DNA of 64,000 nt from positions 3,224,001 to 3,288,000 of the forward strand of contig NW_020825298.1 in NCBI RefSeq assembly GCF_003286085.1. Reading direction: 5' to 3'. This DNA is from Drosophila persimilis (Eukaryota > Arthropoda > Insecta > Diptera > Drosophilidae). The notes under the pieces are model-generated. The model saw only the letters and a program-made list of their open reading frames with translations, was not told the origin of the DNA and did no database searches. Below, piece after piece: positions 1 through 10,801 of this stretch; the stretch's first letter is position 1, and each line of letters begins with the position of its first letter. The position numbers were made by a program, and so were the translations under genes.

Positions 1-1893
1 GCAGAAGCGAAAGTCATTGGAGGTCTCCAGTCGGGTGTCGATTTTGATGAACGGCGTGGCCTTGCCAGAGACGCTCTGGAAGAGCGACGAGCCAGAGCCA
101 GAGCCGGTCTTTCCAGCTCCCTGCTTGGCGAACTGGACGAGCATGTCGATGAGATTGTGGCGCACTTTCAGGTCCTCTGGGCTGGTGAGACGCGTCTCCT
201 CGAGGGGAGCCCCGAAGATGTCGTTGGCATCGAACATGTAGCCCAGCTCGTCGCCATGGCCCACCGTGTCCGGCCTGTCGTTGGCCGACTCCGAGACGAT
301 GGGCAGGCCGCGCAGGAAGTTGATGCCCTTGGACCTGGTGCCGTTGTACTCGAAGCTGTACATGAAGGCCGGCGCCAGCTTGGACCACACCTGGGTGGTC
401 AGCACGGCGGGGAGGTTGAACAGCACGTCCGTGGTTGATTCGACAACCTTGGACAGGACTTGGTCCACGTTGAGGGCCTGCGGCACCTTCCACACGTCCT
501 GCAGCGTGGGCGTCAGCACGCTCGTGAGTCCCGGCAGCTGCGGCTTGGCGATCTGCCCCGTGATCTGATCGATCTTGAGGAAGCCCGTCAGCTTGTTCAG
601 GGCATCGCTCAGGGAGCCCAGGAACTGCTCCGCCGAGCCGAAGGCCTTCTCGATGGTCTCCACCGTCACCGAGTTGGCCGTCTCGTGCTTGGCCACCCCC
701 GTGAGCAGGGGTATGCCCGAGAAGTTGTTGCTCTTCAGCTGCTGCTCGGGCTCGCCCACAATGAGACTGGGCAGGGCCCGGCCATCGTCGGGGCTCTCGA
801 TGTGCGGCTGGAAGCCCACATTCCCCGTCAGACCCTTCACCAGAGCCCGCCCCGCCAGACGCTCCGTTTGGACCTTGTCATCGTTTCGAATGATGTCCTC
901 GGCGCTTTTCTGCAAGGAAATGAATCAGAATCATAATTGGGGATCCACGGGGATAGGGGGATAGACCCGTACCGCTCTCAAACAGTTGACGATCTCCAGT
1001 TCGTTGCCCGTGGGACAGCCATTGATCTTGGCCACCTCCTCGACACTCTGAACGGGCTCCTTGTCCGTGGCGTATTGCGAGAGAGCCGTGCCCGACATGG
1101 CCACCACGCCGTGGACATCGCCGGCGCTGCGAGCCGTCCGCGACATCGACAGATACATGGCGCTGGCCGCCCCCGAGCCGTGGCCAATGGCCTGGACCTG
1201 CTTGGGATTGCCGCCGAAGTAGGAGATGTAGTCGGAGACCCAGCGGAGGGCGGCGGCCAGGTCGAACATGGCCAGATTGCCGTCGAACTGCTTGGTGCCG
1301 TCGCCCATGATGCCCAGCGAGCCGAGACGGTACTGCGGGGCCACCACAATGGCGCCCCTCTGGGCCATGGGCGTGGCATCGTACTGGGCCGCCGAGCCAT
1401 AGCGATAGCCGCCCGGATGGATCCACACGAAGACAGGCAGTCCGGAGGTCTCGTCGGGCATCTGCGGCGTGTAGACGTTCAGCAGCAGGCAGTCCTCCTC
1501 GCCGACGATCCGCTGCGGCGCCTGCGGATGCGGCTGGATGCAGGGCGGTCCGTGGCGCGTGGCATTGATGTCTCCGCCGAGGCGCTTGTACACGGGACGG
1601 GCGTATCGCAGCGTACCCAGCGGCGGCTCCGCATAGTGCACCCCCAGGAAGCTGTAGACGCCCGTCGTGGGATTCCGGAAGCCCTCGACGCGGGCATCCC
1701 GATTGAAGAGGCGCGCGAATACCACCGGATCGTCCACAGGCGGGGCCTTCGACTGCCTGCCACCGACGACGCGCTTCACGCGGACATGGGAACCAAATTC
1801 CGGCTCCGACACCGATTCGGAGCGCGTCAAGGTCACTGCCAGCAGCAGCCCCATCAATCCCCACAGAAAGTTCCACTTCAGCAGCGATTGCAT
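1..1893 (-). CDS. Glutactin-type cholinesterase-like secreted protein, 5' part (runs off left edge)
   Basis: Two exons are seen: 1893-973 (307 codons, phase 0) and 909-1 (open to the edge), joined by a 63-bp intron (donor GTACGG, acceptor TTGCAG). The 610 visible residues start with a hydrophobic signal peptide (about residues 8-22), followed by a carboxylesterase type-B fold: EDCLLLNV (133-140), the oxyanion-hole segment HPGGYRYGSA from 149, and YSFEYNG and GHGDEL (His525) in exon 2. The nucleophile elbow, G-x-S-x-G in active enzymes, reads GHGSG at 227-231, so Gly229 stands in the serine position and hydrolysis is not expected. Glutactin and related Drosophila adhesion proteins (Glt, CG9289, CG9287 group) share this loss and act outside cells, glutactin in basement membranes. 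The Glu/Gln-rich tail that would identify glutactin itself lies outside the window, so I give no symbol. The start ATG at 1893 is preceded by two TCAGTT initiator-like motifs, about 15 and 25 bp before a short 5' UTR. Confidence 0.9.
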
Positions 1894-2440
1894 ATCGTTT
1901 CACTCGATTGTCGAACGGGAACTGAACAACTGAGGCATTCCCTGGCATCGCAGAGCCCCAGAGTCACAGAGCCCCAGAGCTGGGTTTTTTTTTGAGCGAG
2001 GCCGGCTACTTGCTTGGCTTGGCGATAAAAAGCAACAACAACAACGACCGCTTTAGTTGATAAAACTATATAAATTCAACTTTTGTTGCTTCGTTCTGTT
2101 TGCGTGCCTGCCATGATATAAGACCATGTTTGGCGCCGTCCCGGAGGGGGAGCTGCGCCTCTCCAGCATTCTAATCACGTACTTTACAGCGATGATGACG
2201 AGCTGATGCTCCGCGGAGCGAACTTCAAGCCAGTTGTAGTTCATTGAGTCACAACAAATCTGGAATTAGCTTCTGGGGTGACTTTTGGGGCAATTTCGAA
2301 AGGAATAGCACACTAAAACGCACTTGAATGAGAAATGGGAATAGACATTTTTGGTCAGAATTTATCTCAACTCGAAATGAAATCAGAAAAGAAGAGAGAA
2401 AATGGCAGACAAGGCCTACAAGTGCATCGGAAATTGATCT

Positions 2441-2526
2441 CAGCTTCGTTTCTGCGTCTGTCATTCGATTACAAGGCAAATATTGCACTTTTCGCTCATT
2501 CGAAAGTGATGATTGGCGCTTTGGAC
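2441..2526 (-). repeat. Dispersed repeat family, copy A
   Basis: The reverse complement matches the family core CACTTTCGAATGAGCG followed about 50 bp later by an AGAAACGAAGC-like end. See the matching copies at 13.1, 23.3, 27.1, 29.2, 30.7 and 35.0 kb. Confidence 0.75.
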
Positions 2527-4492
2527 TAGGAATTTCTTAAACGTCTTGCGCTTAAAGTTAAACAAGAGTCAGGAAAGTTCAACTACCTGAAATTGAGACA
2601 CCAGAATAAACATTATCGGCTTGGATCCACATTCAAACCTGTTAAATTCAGGCTTCCAAATGATATCATACTGTGGCAACTAATAACTTGCAATGTTTAC
2701 TATATATTTTATATATAATTTACTTTACACTCACTTTATAGATCATTTGTCATTCACATTAGCTTTGGGGAGTCTAAACCTCCGACCATAAAAGGAAATA
2801 GCTTCTGAAATCAAAGAAATATAGTTCTAATTTCACAAAATGATGTTTTCATGATCCAAATATCATTATCCGATTCTTTCATGGACAGATGTGACATAAT
2901 TTACTCCGTCTTTAAAGATAGGGTATATTCTGGGTTCCCTTTCATAGCTCCTCATCCTCATCCAATCCCAATTGATTGACATTCAAGCTCTCCAATCATC
3001 GGCTGTTGGGATCATCTCTGGGCTTGATGCCTGCGCTCATCTCTCGCTTTGACAGCCCAGCAATTAAATCGGCGAGAATTTGCTGTATTATTTTATTGCA
3101 TTATTCGCATCGTGAGATCTTGGCCCGATGAACAGTAGCAGAACTGGTCAGGTTGGTTTTTCCCACCGCTCATCGGTTGGCTGGAAATTCAATTGCATGA
3201 GAGAAATAATAATGAGTATTTAAAGGCATTGTCAAAAGCAGAAACAAAGGCAGAAGCAGAAGCAGAGGCAGTGGCAGAGCCAGAGTCAGATGAAGTCAGT
3301 GGCAAAGCATACGAGTCCATGGCGTCATATTTTACAGCTGTGCCGCATTATCTTTTGCCCAGCATATTTACAGCTAACAAATGGGGGGGAGGGATGTAGA
3401 GCCGGAAACGGATGCTGGCAAATATCATGAGGCAAACGCATGTTGAGATTTCAAGTTTCTTGACCCCCTCTTGTGCGACAGGACCAGGACTCTGGCAGGC
3501 CACTGCTGGGCCTTGGCGTCGGAGGCACGGCACGCGCTGGACTAACTGGCATGACTCTGTGAGTCTGCCACATGAATCTCAATGTTGTTGTCTGCCAGGC
3601 CACGTACGGCAGCTGATTTGTCCCAGTCCTGGTCTCACCCTCGTTCTCTCTACACTGGAAAACATTCCAAAGAGATGTGCCAGGAAAAGGCTCTCTGCTT
3701 GCCTCAGAGCTTCTCGCAGTGCATCGGGCCACACCGACCGCCTGCCGCTCGCATGTGTCGCAGACAATGGCCAAATGACATTTAAAGTTACGACAATATA
3801 ATTAAGTATACTTCTGGGAGTTGACGCCATCAGCTGCAGCAGAACAGGAGTCGCCATGGCCATGGCCATGGTCGAGGAATAATTATATATGTATGTGCGA
3901 GCCACTCCCAGAGGCGGCCAGGAGGGGGCGTGGGGCAGCACGCAAAGTTTCTAGCCCCAGATGCTGCCGCCGCCCCGCCTGGCACGCCTCAACGTTTAAC
4001 GAGATTAATCTTTTTCTGCCCGACTAGAAGTAGAAGTATCTCTGGCTCTGGTCCTTAAAAAGTTATTAATCTTTGGGGCTATCGAGTAAATATTTTGCTT
4101 TTAATTGAGTTTAAACGCAGCTTCCAAGCGATTTGCATAAAAGTTGCAAAAATCTCCGGACAGGACATGATATGGTGTCCACATGGGACCACATCGGATG
4201 CCTGCCATATAGAAAGTAATAACTACATGGCAGATTGCTTTTTAATCTGATTTCTGGGGCAATGCCAAGGTCCGGGAACATATTTGAAATTTTATTATAT
4301 TTAAAATTGAATATATAGAACATTGGATAGAGATTGGATAGCATTCCTTTGCCCCCTCGAAGCACTCATTAACGATCCTGCTTACAACTAATTTATCCCC
4401 GACTAGAGCGCATTTTCCCCTCTCCAATTAATCTCTGTTTTTCCTTGTTGTTGTCTTGTGTGCCACACGCAACATTCTAGGATTTTTCCCAC

Positions 4493-4517
4493 CTCCTCCT
4501 CCTCCTCCTCCTCCTCC
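4493..4517. repeat. CTC trinucleotide tract
   Basis: About eight uninterrupted CTC units. A simple microsatellite in non-coding sequence. Confidence 0.9.
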
Positions 4518-5670
4518 CAAGGCCTTGCGTGCGCTGTGCCCATGAGTGCGTGGAAATTAGAGGCAGCTTCCCAGCTGCCGCTGATGCGATTTTGATGTGC
4601 AAAATATTAATTATAAAACAATAATTGAATTGTGCTCTTGGCAGTCAGTCCAAGGCACTGCGCGTCGAAAGGTGAGGCCACCAAGTGGGTGGCGTGGCGT
4701 GGGGCACACACGCCAAAACTTCATTAGGCTTCATGGGGCTTCATTTTTCTTTTGGCCTCCGATGAGATTCAGGATGAGGCTGGGGAGCAGCTGCTGTTGC
4801 TATTTCGTGGAGGGGGAAAAAAAGCAAATTAGTTTCCACTGATTGCCGTTTAATGGGAGGGGGGAGGGAGGGCTCCAGATCAGGTGCCTGAAAGATGGAA
4901 AATCTTTTCCTGGAAAATAGTAATTTATTGTTGTAATAATTATAAGAATATTGGGAAGGAAAAACTCATTTGTACGGGTATTGAAAGGAGGAATATTTTT
5001 TTGGTTATGGGAACAATGATGGAAAAGAATTAATAATTCTCATGTTTTTCCATCTGTCTATCTGAGGCTATCAATACAAAAATGTTTCCAATGAATATGT
5101 CTAACCATTGACTAAAAAGAGCATTTAATGGCCCTTTAAACAGCATCAGTGGTTAAGGAAATCTTGTTGGTAGACATACTGGGTATAGATTTACCCAGAA
5201 ATCCAACGAACCCGTCCTTTGCGAGATTCCCACAAAATGCTTCCAGCGAGTTTTACTTTTTGTATCGCGAAAAGCTCGCAAATCTCTCAAAAGATATCGC
5301 CAAAGTCTCGCAAATCCATTAAGTCTCATGCTCTTGCATGCGATTTAATTTGTGAGCATTTGGTTTGTTGGGTATGCTCATATCTACATACATACACACA
5401 TACATATGTATGTATGTTTTGTTTGTACCTGTCTGCGCTCTTCTTTTGGGACTTCGCCTGGTCCGCAGTGCCGTCGCATTTGTCTTATCTGATCTTCGTT
5501 TTGCTGCTCTCACGCCATGCATATGATCTCTCTCAATTGCTTCGCTCTCTCAGCTGCAAACAGCATTAACTCCGCTGCCGTGCATTGCGATTGAAGCCTC
5601 TCTCTCGCTCCTCACTCGCGCTCTTGCTCTCAGCAAATACGGAACCTCGTGGGAGGCAATAGAAACACAC

Positions 5671-6120
5671 ATAATTCTGTTTTTAAACGTCTATTTTTAC
5701 ACGGTCTGAAAGTAAAAAAAATATAATTTTTTATACACGATTTTGTGGCATTTAGCACGATTCAAAATAACGCAAAATATATACATAAAAACACACGCAG
5801 CCCACAAACAGCTGGAAAAAAAACGAAAACAAGAGAGAGCGTGAAGAGAATACATACATACGATATCTGTTTCTCTTTCGTTTTTTGTGTCTACACCTAC
5901 ATAATTCTGTTTTTATACGGTCTATTTTTACACGGTTACGATTTAACACGGTTGGAGTATCACAAATTTAAAATTTTTGTACACGATTTTGTCCCATTTA
6001 GCAAAAAAAAACACTCACCACTCACAAACAGCTAGCAAGAAAACCAGAAAGAGCATAAAGAGAATAAAGAGAATACGTACAGATTGCTTTCTCTTTCGTT
6101 TTTTGTCTATATCCACACAT
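5671..6120 (+). repeat. 230-bp tandem direct duplication upstream of the CENP-B-like gene
   Basis: Two diverged copies start with ATAATTCTGTTTTTA at 5671 and 5901. Both then carry ATTTTTACACGGT, TACACGATTTTGT, a CATTTAGCA motif, CACAAACAGCT, a GAAGAGAATAC-like stretch and TCTCTTTCGTTTTTTGT, in the same order. The copies lie just upstream of the transcribed leader of the gene at 6377 and may contain its promoter; this is inferred from position. Confidence 0.8.
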
Positions 6121-6286
6121 ACACGCATATTTACAGTTGAGAGTAATTGCAAAGTTTGTGGGGAATTCCCTTTTTTTGTAGAAAATTTAAGAGAATTCTC
6201 TCTTTGCAATAAAAATTTGTTAGTATCTGGTGAACACTCAATGCAGTCGGACGTGTTTCCAATTTTAAAGCACTAACGCATAAAAG

Positions 6287-6370
6287 GTAAGCCAAAAAAT
6301 ACATATTATAGTATATTCATTACATTATTTATATTTTTATAATTTTGTTAAATATTTTATGTATTCCTAG
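6287..6370 (+). other. Predicted 5' UTR intron of the CENP-B-like gene
   Basis: AAAAG then donor GTAAGC at 6287, an A/T-rich interior, and acceptor ATTCCTAG ending at 6370, six bases before the ATG. Its 84-bp length is normal for Drosophila. It suggests that the gene is expressed from a spliced transcript. Confidence 0.65.
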
Positions 6371-6376
6371 AACAAA

Positions 6377-7228
6377 ATGCCGAAAACTAGAAATAAAAAA
6401 CTAAAGCGTAAAGCCATTTCTTTGGGAACCAAAATTGAAATTTTAGATCGCCTTCGCAATGGAGAAGGCTCCACATTTCTGGGCAAAATATACGGCCTTA
6501 ACGAAGCCACCATAAGAACTATAAAAAGAAATGAGAATTCCATTCGGCAATCGGTGATTTCTGGAACGGAACTATCGGCCAAGTTTTCATCGTACACCAG
6601 AGATGCCACCAAAGAAAAAATGGAAAGGGCACTCGTAATATGGCTCGAGGACAATGCAAAGAAACGGATTTCCGTAGACGGAAACGATATCAAAGAGCAG
6701 GCATTGAGGTTCTATAAAATGATAAAGGACGAACAACCGTCCACCTCTACACAATCCACTCATGAGAAGACCTACTTGTTTTCTGCCAGCACAGGATGGT
6801 TGACAGGATTCCTCCAAAGGCATGCGCTTCAGACCATCAAAATCAAGGGCGGAATTGCCTCTGAGGAGCAGAAAGCCGCAAGTTCCATAGAATTTCCCAT
6901 AAAACTTCAGAAAATAATTGCCGATGGACTTGAACTTACAACTAAATTGGGATACCATTTCGTCACAGACGATCCCGATTTCGAACGGGCTGCACAGCTC
7001 CACCGTGAGCTGGGCTCCTGTTTGGGTCGCTACAGAGAACTATACGAAGAGGTGGAAACAATTGGCCAGAAACGGCACATAACAGAGTTCACTGTTCACA
7101 ATGTAGACGCCGATCGAGCAGGAGAAAGTCCTGTTCAGGACTATTCCAGCGATGATAGTGATAGTGATCCTATAGGCATTCGAAGCAAGCGAAGTCGATT
7201 AACTGATGATGATGACGATTATGTTTAG
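6377..7228 (+). CDS. CENP-B/pogo-type double helix-turn-helix DNA-binding protein without DDE domain
   Basis: One intact exon of 283 residues. Residues about 9-60 fit the CENP-B N-terminal (psq-like) helix-turn-helix: a KRK start, SLGTKIEIL, then a glycine-led turn. Residues about 77-165 fit the second CENP-B/Tc5-type helix-turn-helix: ERALVIWL, DIKEQALRFY and the diagnostic FSASTGWLTGFLQRH. About 120 residues follow, partly helical, ending in an acidic and basic tail (DDSDSD, RSKRSR, DDDDDYV). No DDE-1 endonuclease domain is present, although full pogo/Tigger transposases have one of roughly 200 residues here. The protein is probably nuclear and binds DNA; the target is unknown. AATAAA signals follow at 7412. 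The upstream tandem repeats and flanking inverted motifs suggest a transposon origin. It is either a domesticated gene or a truncated element that still has an open frame. Confidence 0.85.
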   Translation: MPKTRNKKLKRKAISLGTKIEILDRLRNGEGSTFLGKIYGLNEATIRTIKRNENSIRQSVISGTELSAKFSSYTRDATKEKMERALVIWLEDNAKKRISVDGNDIKEQALRFYKMIKDEQPSTSTQSTHEKTYLFSASTGWLTGFLQRHALQTIKIKGGIASEEQKAASSIEFPIKLQKIIADGLELTTKLGYHFVTDDPDFERAAQLHRELGSCLGRYRELYEEVETIGQKRHITEFTVHNVDADRAGESPVQDYSSDDSDSDPIGIRSKRSRLTDDDDDYV

Positions 7229-10200
7229 GATTATCATTTTTAGCTTAAAAATTGAATAACCCATTCTTTTTGTTAGCAACAAAGCTTTTCTGCCTACAGA
7301 CACTATTGTTTTTAGTTCCTGAAGTTGTCATATCTAATTTTGATAACATTTATTTAAGCATGGAGAGCATATCTTTTGTTTCTTTAATAATTATGCTAAT
7401 AGATCTGATTTAATAAAATAAACATGAATACTTTTTCTTAAAAAATCCTTTTTTCCCAAATTTTAATAGCTTTTAATCCCCTATTTTTGCATACAAAAAT
7501 TTCTTTTTTACACGGTTTTTTCTGAAACTAATCTACCGTGTAAAAACAGAAATGGAAAGTGTACTTTTCTCCGTTGATTCCATGCTGCTCTGGGAATGAA
7601 AGCAGAACTGCTGCCAGCAGCAGAGTCCAACGCTGGCAGCGCAGCGACTGAGAACTGCAGCAGAGCATCGCACGGTTGGAGATTTAAGCATAAAAAAAAC
7701 TTAAAACTAAGCGAATAATATATGAATTGGATTCACGAAATTCCTATCCCTCGGAGAACACTTTTGCATATTTAAAATTTTCACAACATGCACACGTAAG
7801 CCGTGGGAAAAGGCCAACAAAATATTACAAGTTCCAAAAATATGCCAGAACCAACTACGAATATTGTCATATATTGAGTCCTGCATAAACTTTGATCCAA
7901 ATGGACCTTACCCATATTCTGCTTAAGAAATGTGCAGGGGATTCCACATGTGCTAGGAGTCACTTCACAGCCCATTTTACCCATTCTGGTGTGGTCTTAA
8001 TGGAGCTCTGTTACGACAGGGAGGATCACTGACTGACTGTCCTACTGTGATAGTGATAGATAGGTGAAGAAGAGTGTCTGCAGATCATCAGATCACTTCT
8101 ATTGGTGGATCACTAGCAACGTAGTAAGCAGAGCAAGGAACCATGTTTTATCGCACATCTGATTAATACAACTTTCAATTTCAGTGACAGAAAAAACCTC
8201 TTGTTATTATTTAAAGTCTGGAAATAGTGAAAAATCTACATATTTTGGTAGATACATATGTATCTTGTGTACCCTTTAAGCTCCAGCAGGAGACTGAATA
8301 TTCCACATTATTGATTTGAACATTGGAATCACCAGAGCCCATTAATCTTTCTCTACATCTGGTATGAATACCCCTATCTTTATGCCCCTACTCTCGTGTT
8401 CAACCATCACAGATTCAACCCTTGAAAAGTACGTGTATTCCATTTGCATTATCATTTTTCGTGCATTAATTCTCCCTGCGATATCTTTAAATTATTTTCA
8501 AGCCCATAACTCGCATATTTCGCATCGCATATTTTCGTCCCCAGTCAACTATAAAAACGCACAAGAGCGTAAATAATATGGCCAGGACCCGAAAAAAAGG
8601 AGTGCGAGCGTGTGAGTGTTTGTATAATAATAAATAAATATGAAAATATAGCATCAAATGGACGGCGACCGTTGGCCCCAGCCTCTTCGCAGGGAAAACA
8701 ATACACGAGATGCGTGGGATGCAAAAAAAAATAAATAAAACAATCGAAAACAAAACAAAGTTAAACCCAATACATTAATGGTATTTGCATTTGTGCTGAT
8801 TTTATTTGGTTTTTATTGAATTGATAAAATCACGAACGAGAGAACAGGAGAAGCAAACGAGAGTCCTCATGCTCGTCCTCGTCCTCTGTCTCTGGCTTTG
8901 GCTGTGGCTGTGGCTCCTGCTTCAGCGCCCAGTACTCCTGTTCGTGGTCCTCCAACCTCCTGCCAATTTGATATTCCGATTGCAATTTATGTGCCACCAC
9001 AGCACACCCTCCCCGCACGACACACAAACACATACAGACACATACATATATAGTGGGATTGTAAGCCACATGTGGGGGTGGGCAGAGGGTCGGGGGGAAT
9101 CGCTGTGATTCTTTGCCCCACCCTGCACCCTGCACCCTGGACCCACTTCCCCATCAGCTGGAGCTTTGTGTTTTAACATCTGCAATATGCTGCGTGTTCC
9201 GGCAGGCTGGAGTCATGGGAATGGGCTCTGCAGTCAGTCCGCAACGGAGCTGGGAGCACGCAGAGTACTTCGTGGCGTCTCTTCGTGAGAGTGCTGCTGG
9301 TGGACAAGGGAGCTGTTGCTGATTCGTGACACGAAGAGGAACAGATTCGATGGGATAGGATTTGTACTTGTATTTCCTTCACGGAATGTAAGGATTATGG
9401 GTAAAGATCTGTAATAAGACAATACAACACCATTTATAGTGATAAAGATATATCTAGACATGCCGCCTACCCTCTATCGCTTTTACTATCTTTAGATAAA
9501 TAAGAGATACAATAAGACTATGATGATTTAGATACACTGCCTAACTTTTCAGTTTCCTGCTGTTTTAAGAGCTTTTCCATCGCGGTTTTCAAAAGAAATA
9601 TAATTTTATCCTATATTCATCAATTTTCTTTAGATTTGGCTTATTTTTATAAGCGTGAATTTACTGCATTATTTTTTTTAATTTTTTAAACGAAAAATGG
9701 TCTTTAAACGATCTAATTATAATCAATAATTATTGATTCATTTAATTATCGATATTTAAAATTCTACAATCTAAAATTTCTCTCATACAAAATATTTATA
9801 GAATTATTCAGAAGCTAAGAATTGTTGTAAAAAGCTCTTAACGTAATATTTTCCAGATACAAAACTGCAAGAAAATACCTAGAAAAGGGATGACGATACA
9901 GTCCAGAGAAAAGTGTTACACCGCACTCTACTTCCCCAAGGAAAGGGTTACAAAATGTAAGTTTTTTTAAAAGATTTTTGTAGATATTTATATCTTCTTT
10001 TTGGGACTACAATTTGATGCCCTCACTCGACCATCTCTATGGGTCCTGCGCCATACGTAGACGCGTGTTTATTTGGCACCACAAATGCGTTTCCTCTCTG
10101 GTGGCACGCGGAGTGGGTTGTGGATTGGCGGGTGGGGGCTGGGGCTGGGGGGATTGAGGCTGGTTTCAGCTCGGTTTCGGGTTGGTTTGGTCTGTGGCAG

Positions 10201-10517
10201 CGGCGTCAGCAGCGCTGCGGTTGCCGCTTAATGGAATTCCGTTCTTGCATTAAATGTGACACACAGAGGAGCTGCCAATTGGAATGCCGCACACACAGAA
10301 GCGCAGGGTGGAGGGTGCAGGGTGGAGGCTGGAGGGTGGGGCGCTGTGTAGAACCACCGATAGACAGTGACAGTTGCCGTTTGCAGCGGTTCCAGTTTCA
10401 GTTCCAGTTAACTGTTAACTGTTACGAGCTGTCCTGCGGTTTGGCTTGTCTCGTTTAAGTGTTAAATTAACGTTTTAACAGTTTCGATTATTCCGCCAGT
10501 TAATTTTTAATGGTAAA

Positions 10518-10545
10518 CCCCTCCCCCCCCCCCCCCTCCCCCCCC
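10518..10545. repeat. Poly-C tract
   Basis: A run of C interrupted by two T bases. It is G-quadruplex prone on the opposite strand. Confidence 0.9.
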
Positions 10546-10770
10546 AACGAAAAAAAAGGATACCAGCCAGGAACAAATTAAGGCGAAGAACATTTCCTGT
10601 TCCACATCCGAAAGTTATGCGTGTCCTGTACATTTTCATTAGTTTAATTAAAATTTTATTCATCCTTCCCAGTCGGGAATGTCTGTGTGTGTGTATGTGG
10701 GTGTCCTTAAGGGCCACCAGCTTCCTTTTCAAATTGAACCGCAAAAGTTTCTTCGCTTGCAGCAGCAGCA

Positions 10771-10801
10771 CATCCTTACATCCTTACATCCTTACATCCT
10801 T
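10771..10801. repeat. ACATCCTT octanucleotide repeat
   Basis: About four perfect tandem copies of an 8-bp unit. Confidence 0.9.

Larger units (their letters stand above)
1894..5670. other. Non-coding stretch upstream of the esterase-like gene
   Basis: No convincing gene. Short open frames here have no splice or codon support. It holds one copy of the dispersed repeat family (2441-2526, minus), a CTC triplet tract near 4493-4517, a TATGTATG-type palindromic tract near 5390-5415, and GAGA/CTCTC-rich sequence at 5525-5640. Confidence 0.6.

Noticed and set aside
878-1948. Minus and plus frames of over 350 codons overlapping the esterase-like gene
   Set aside because: G+C-rich codon usage of the true esterase frame leaves the other frames open. 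Only one frame carries esterase motifs.
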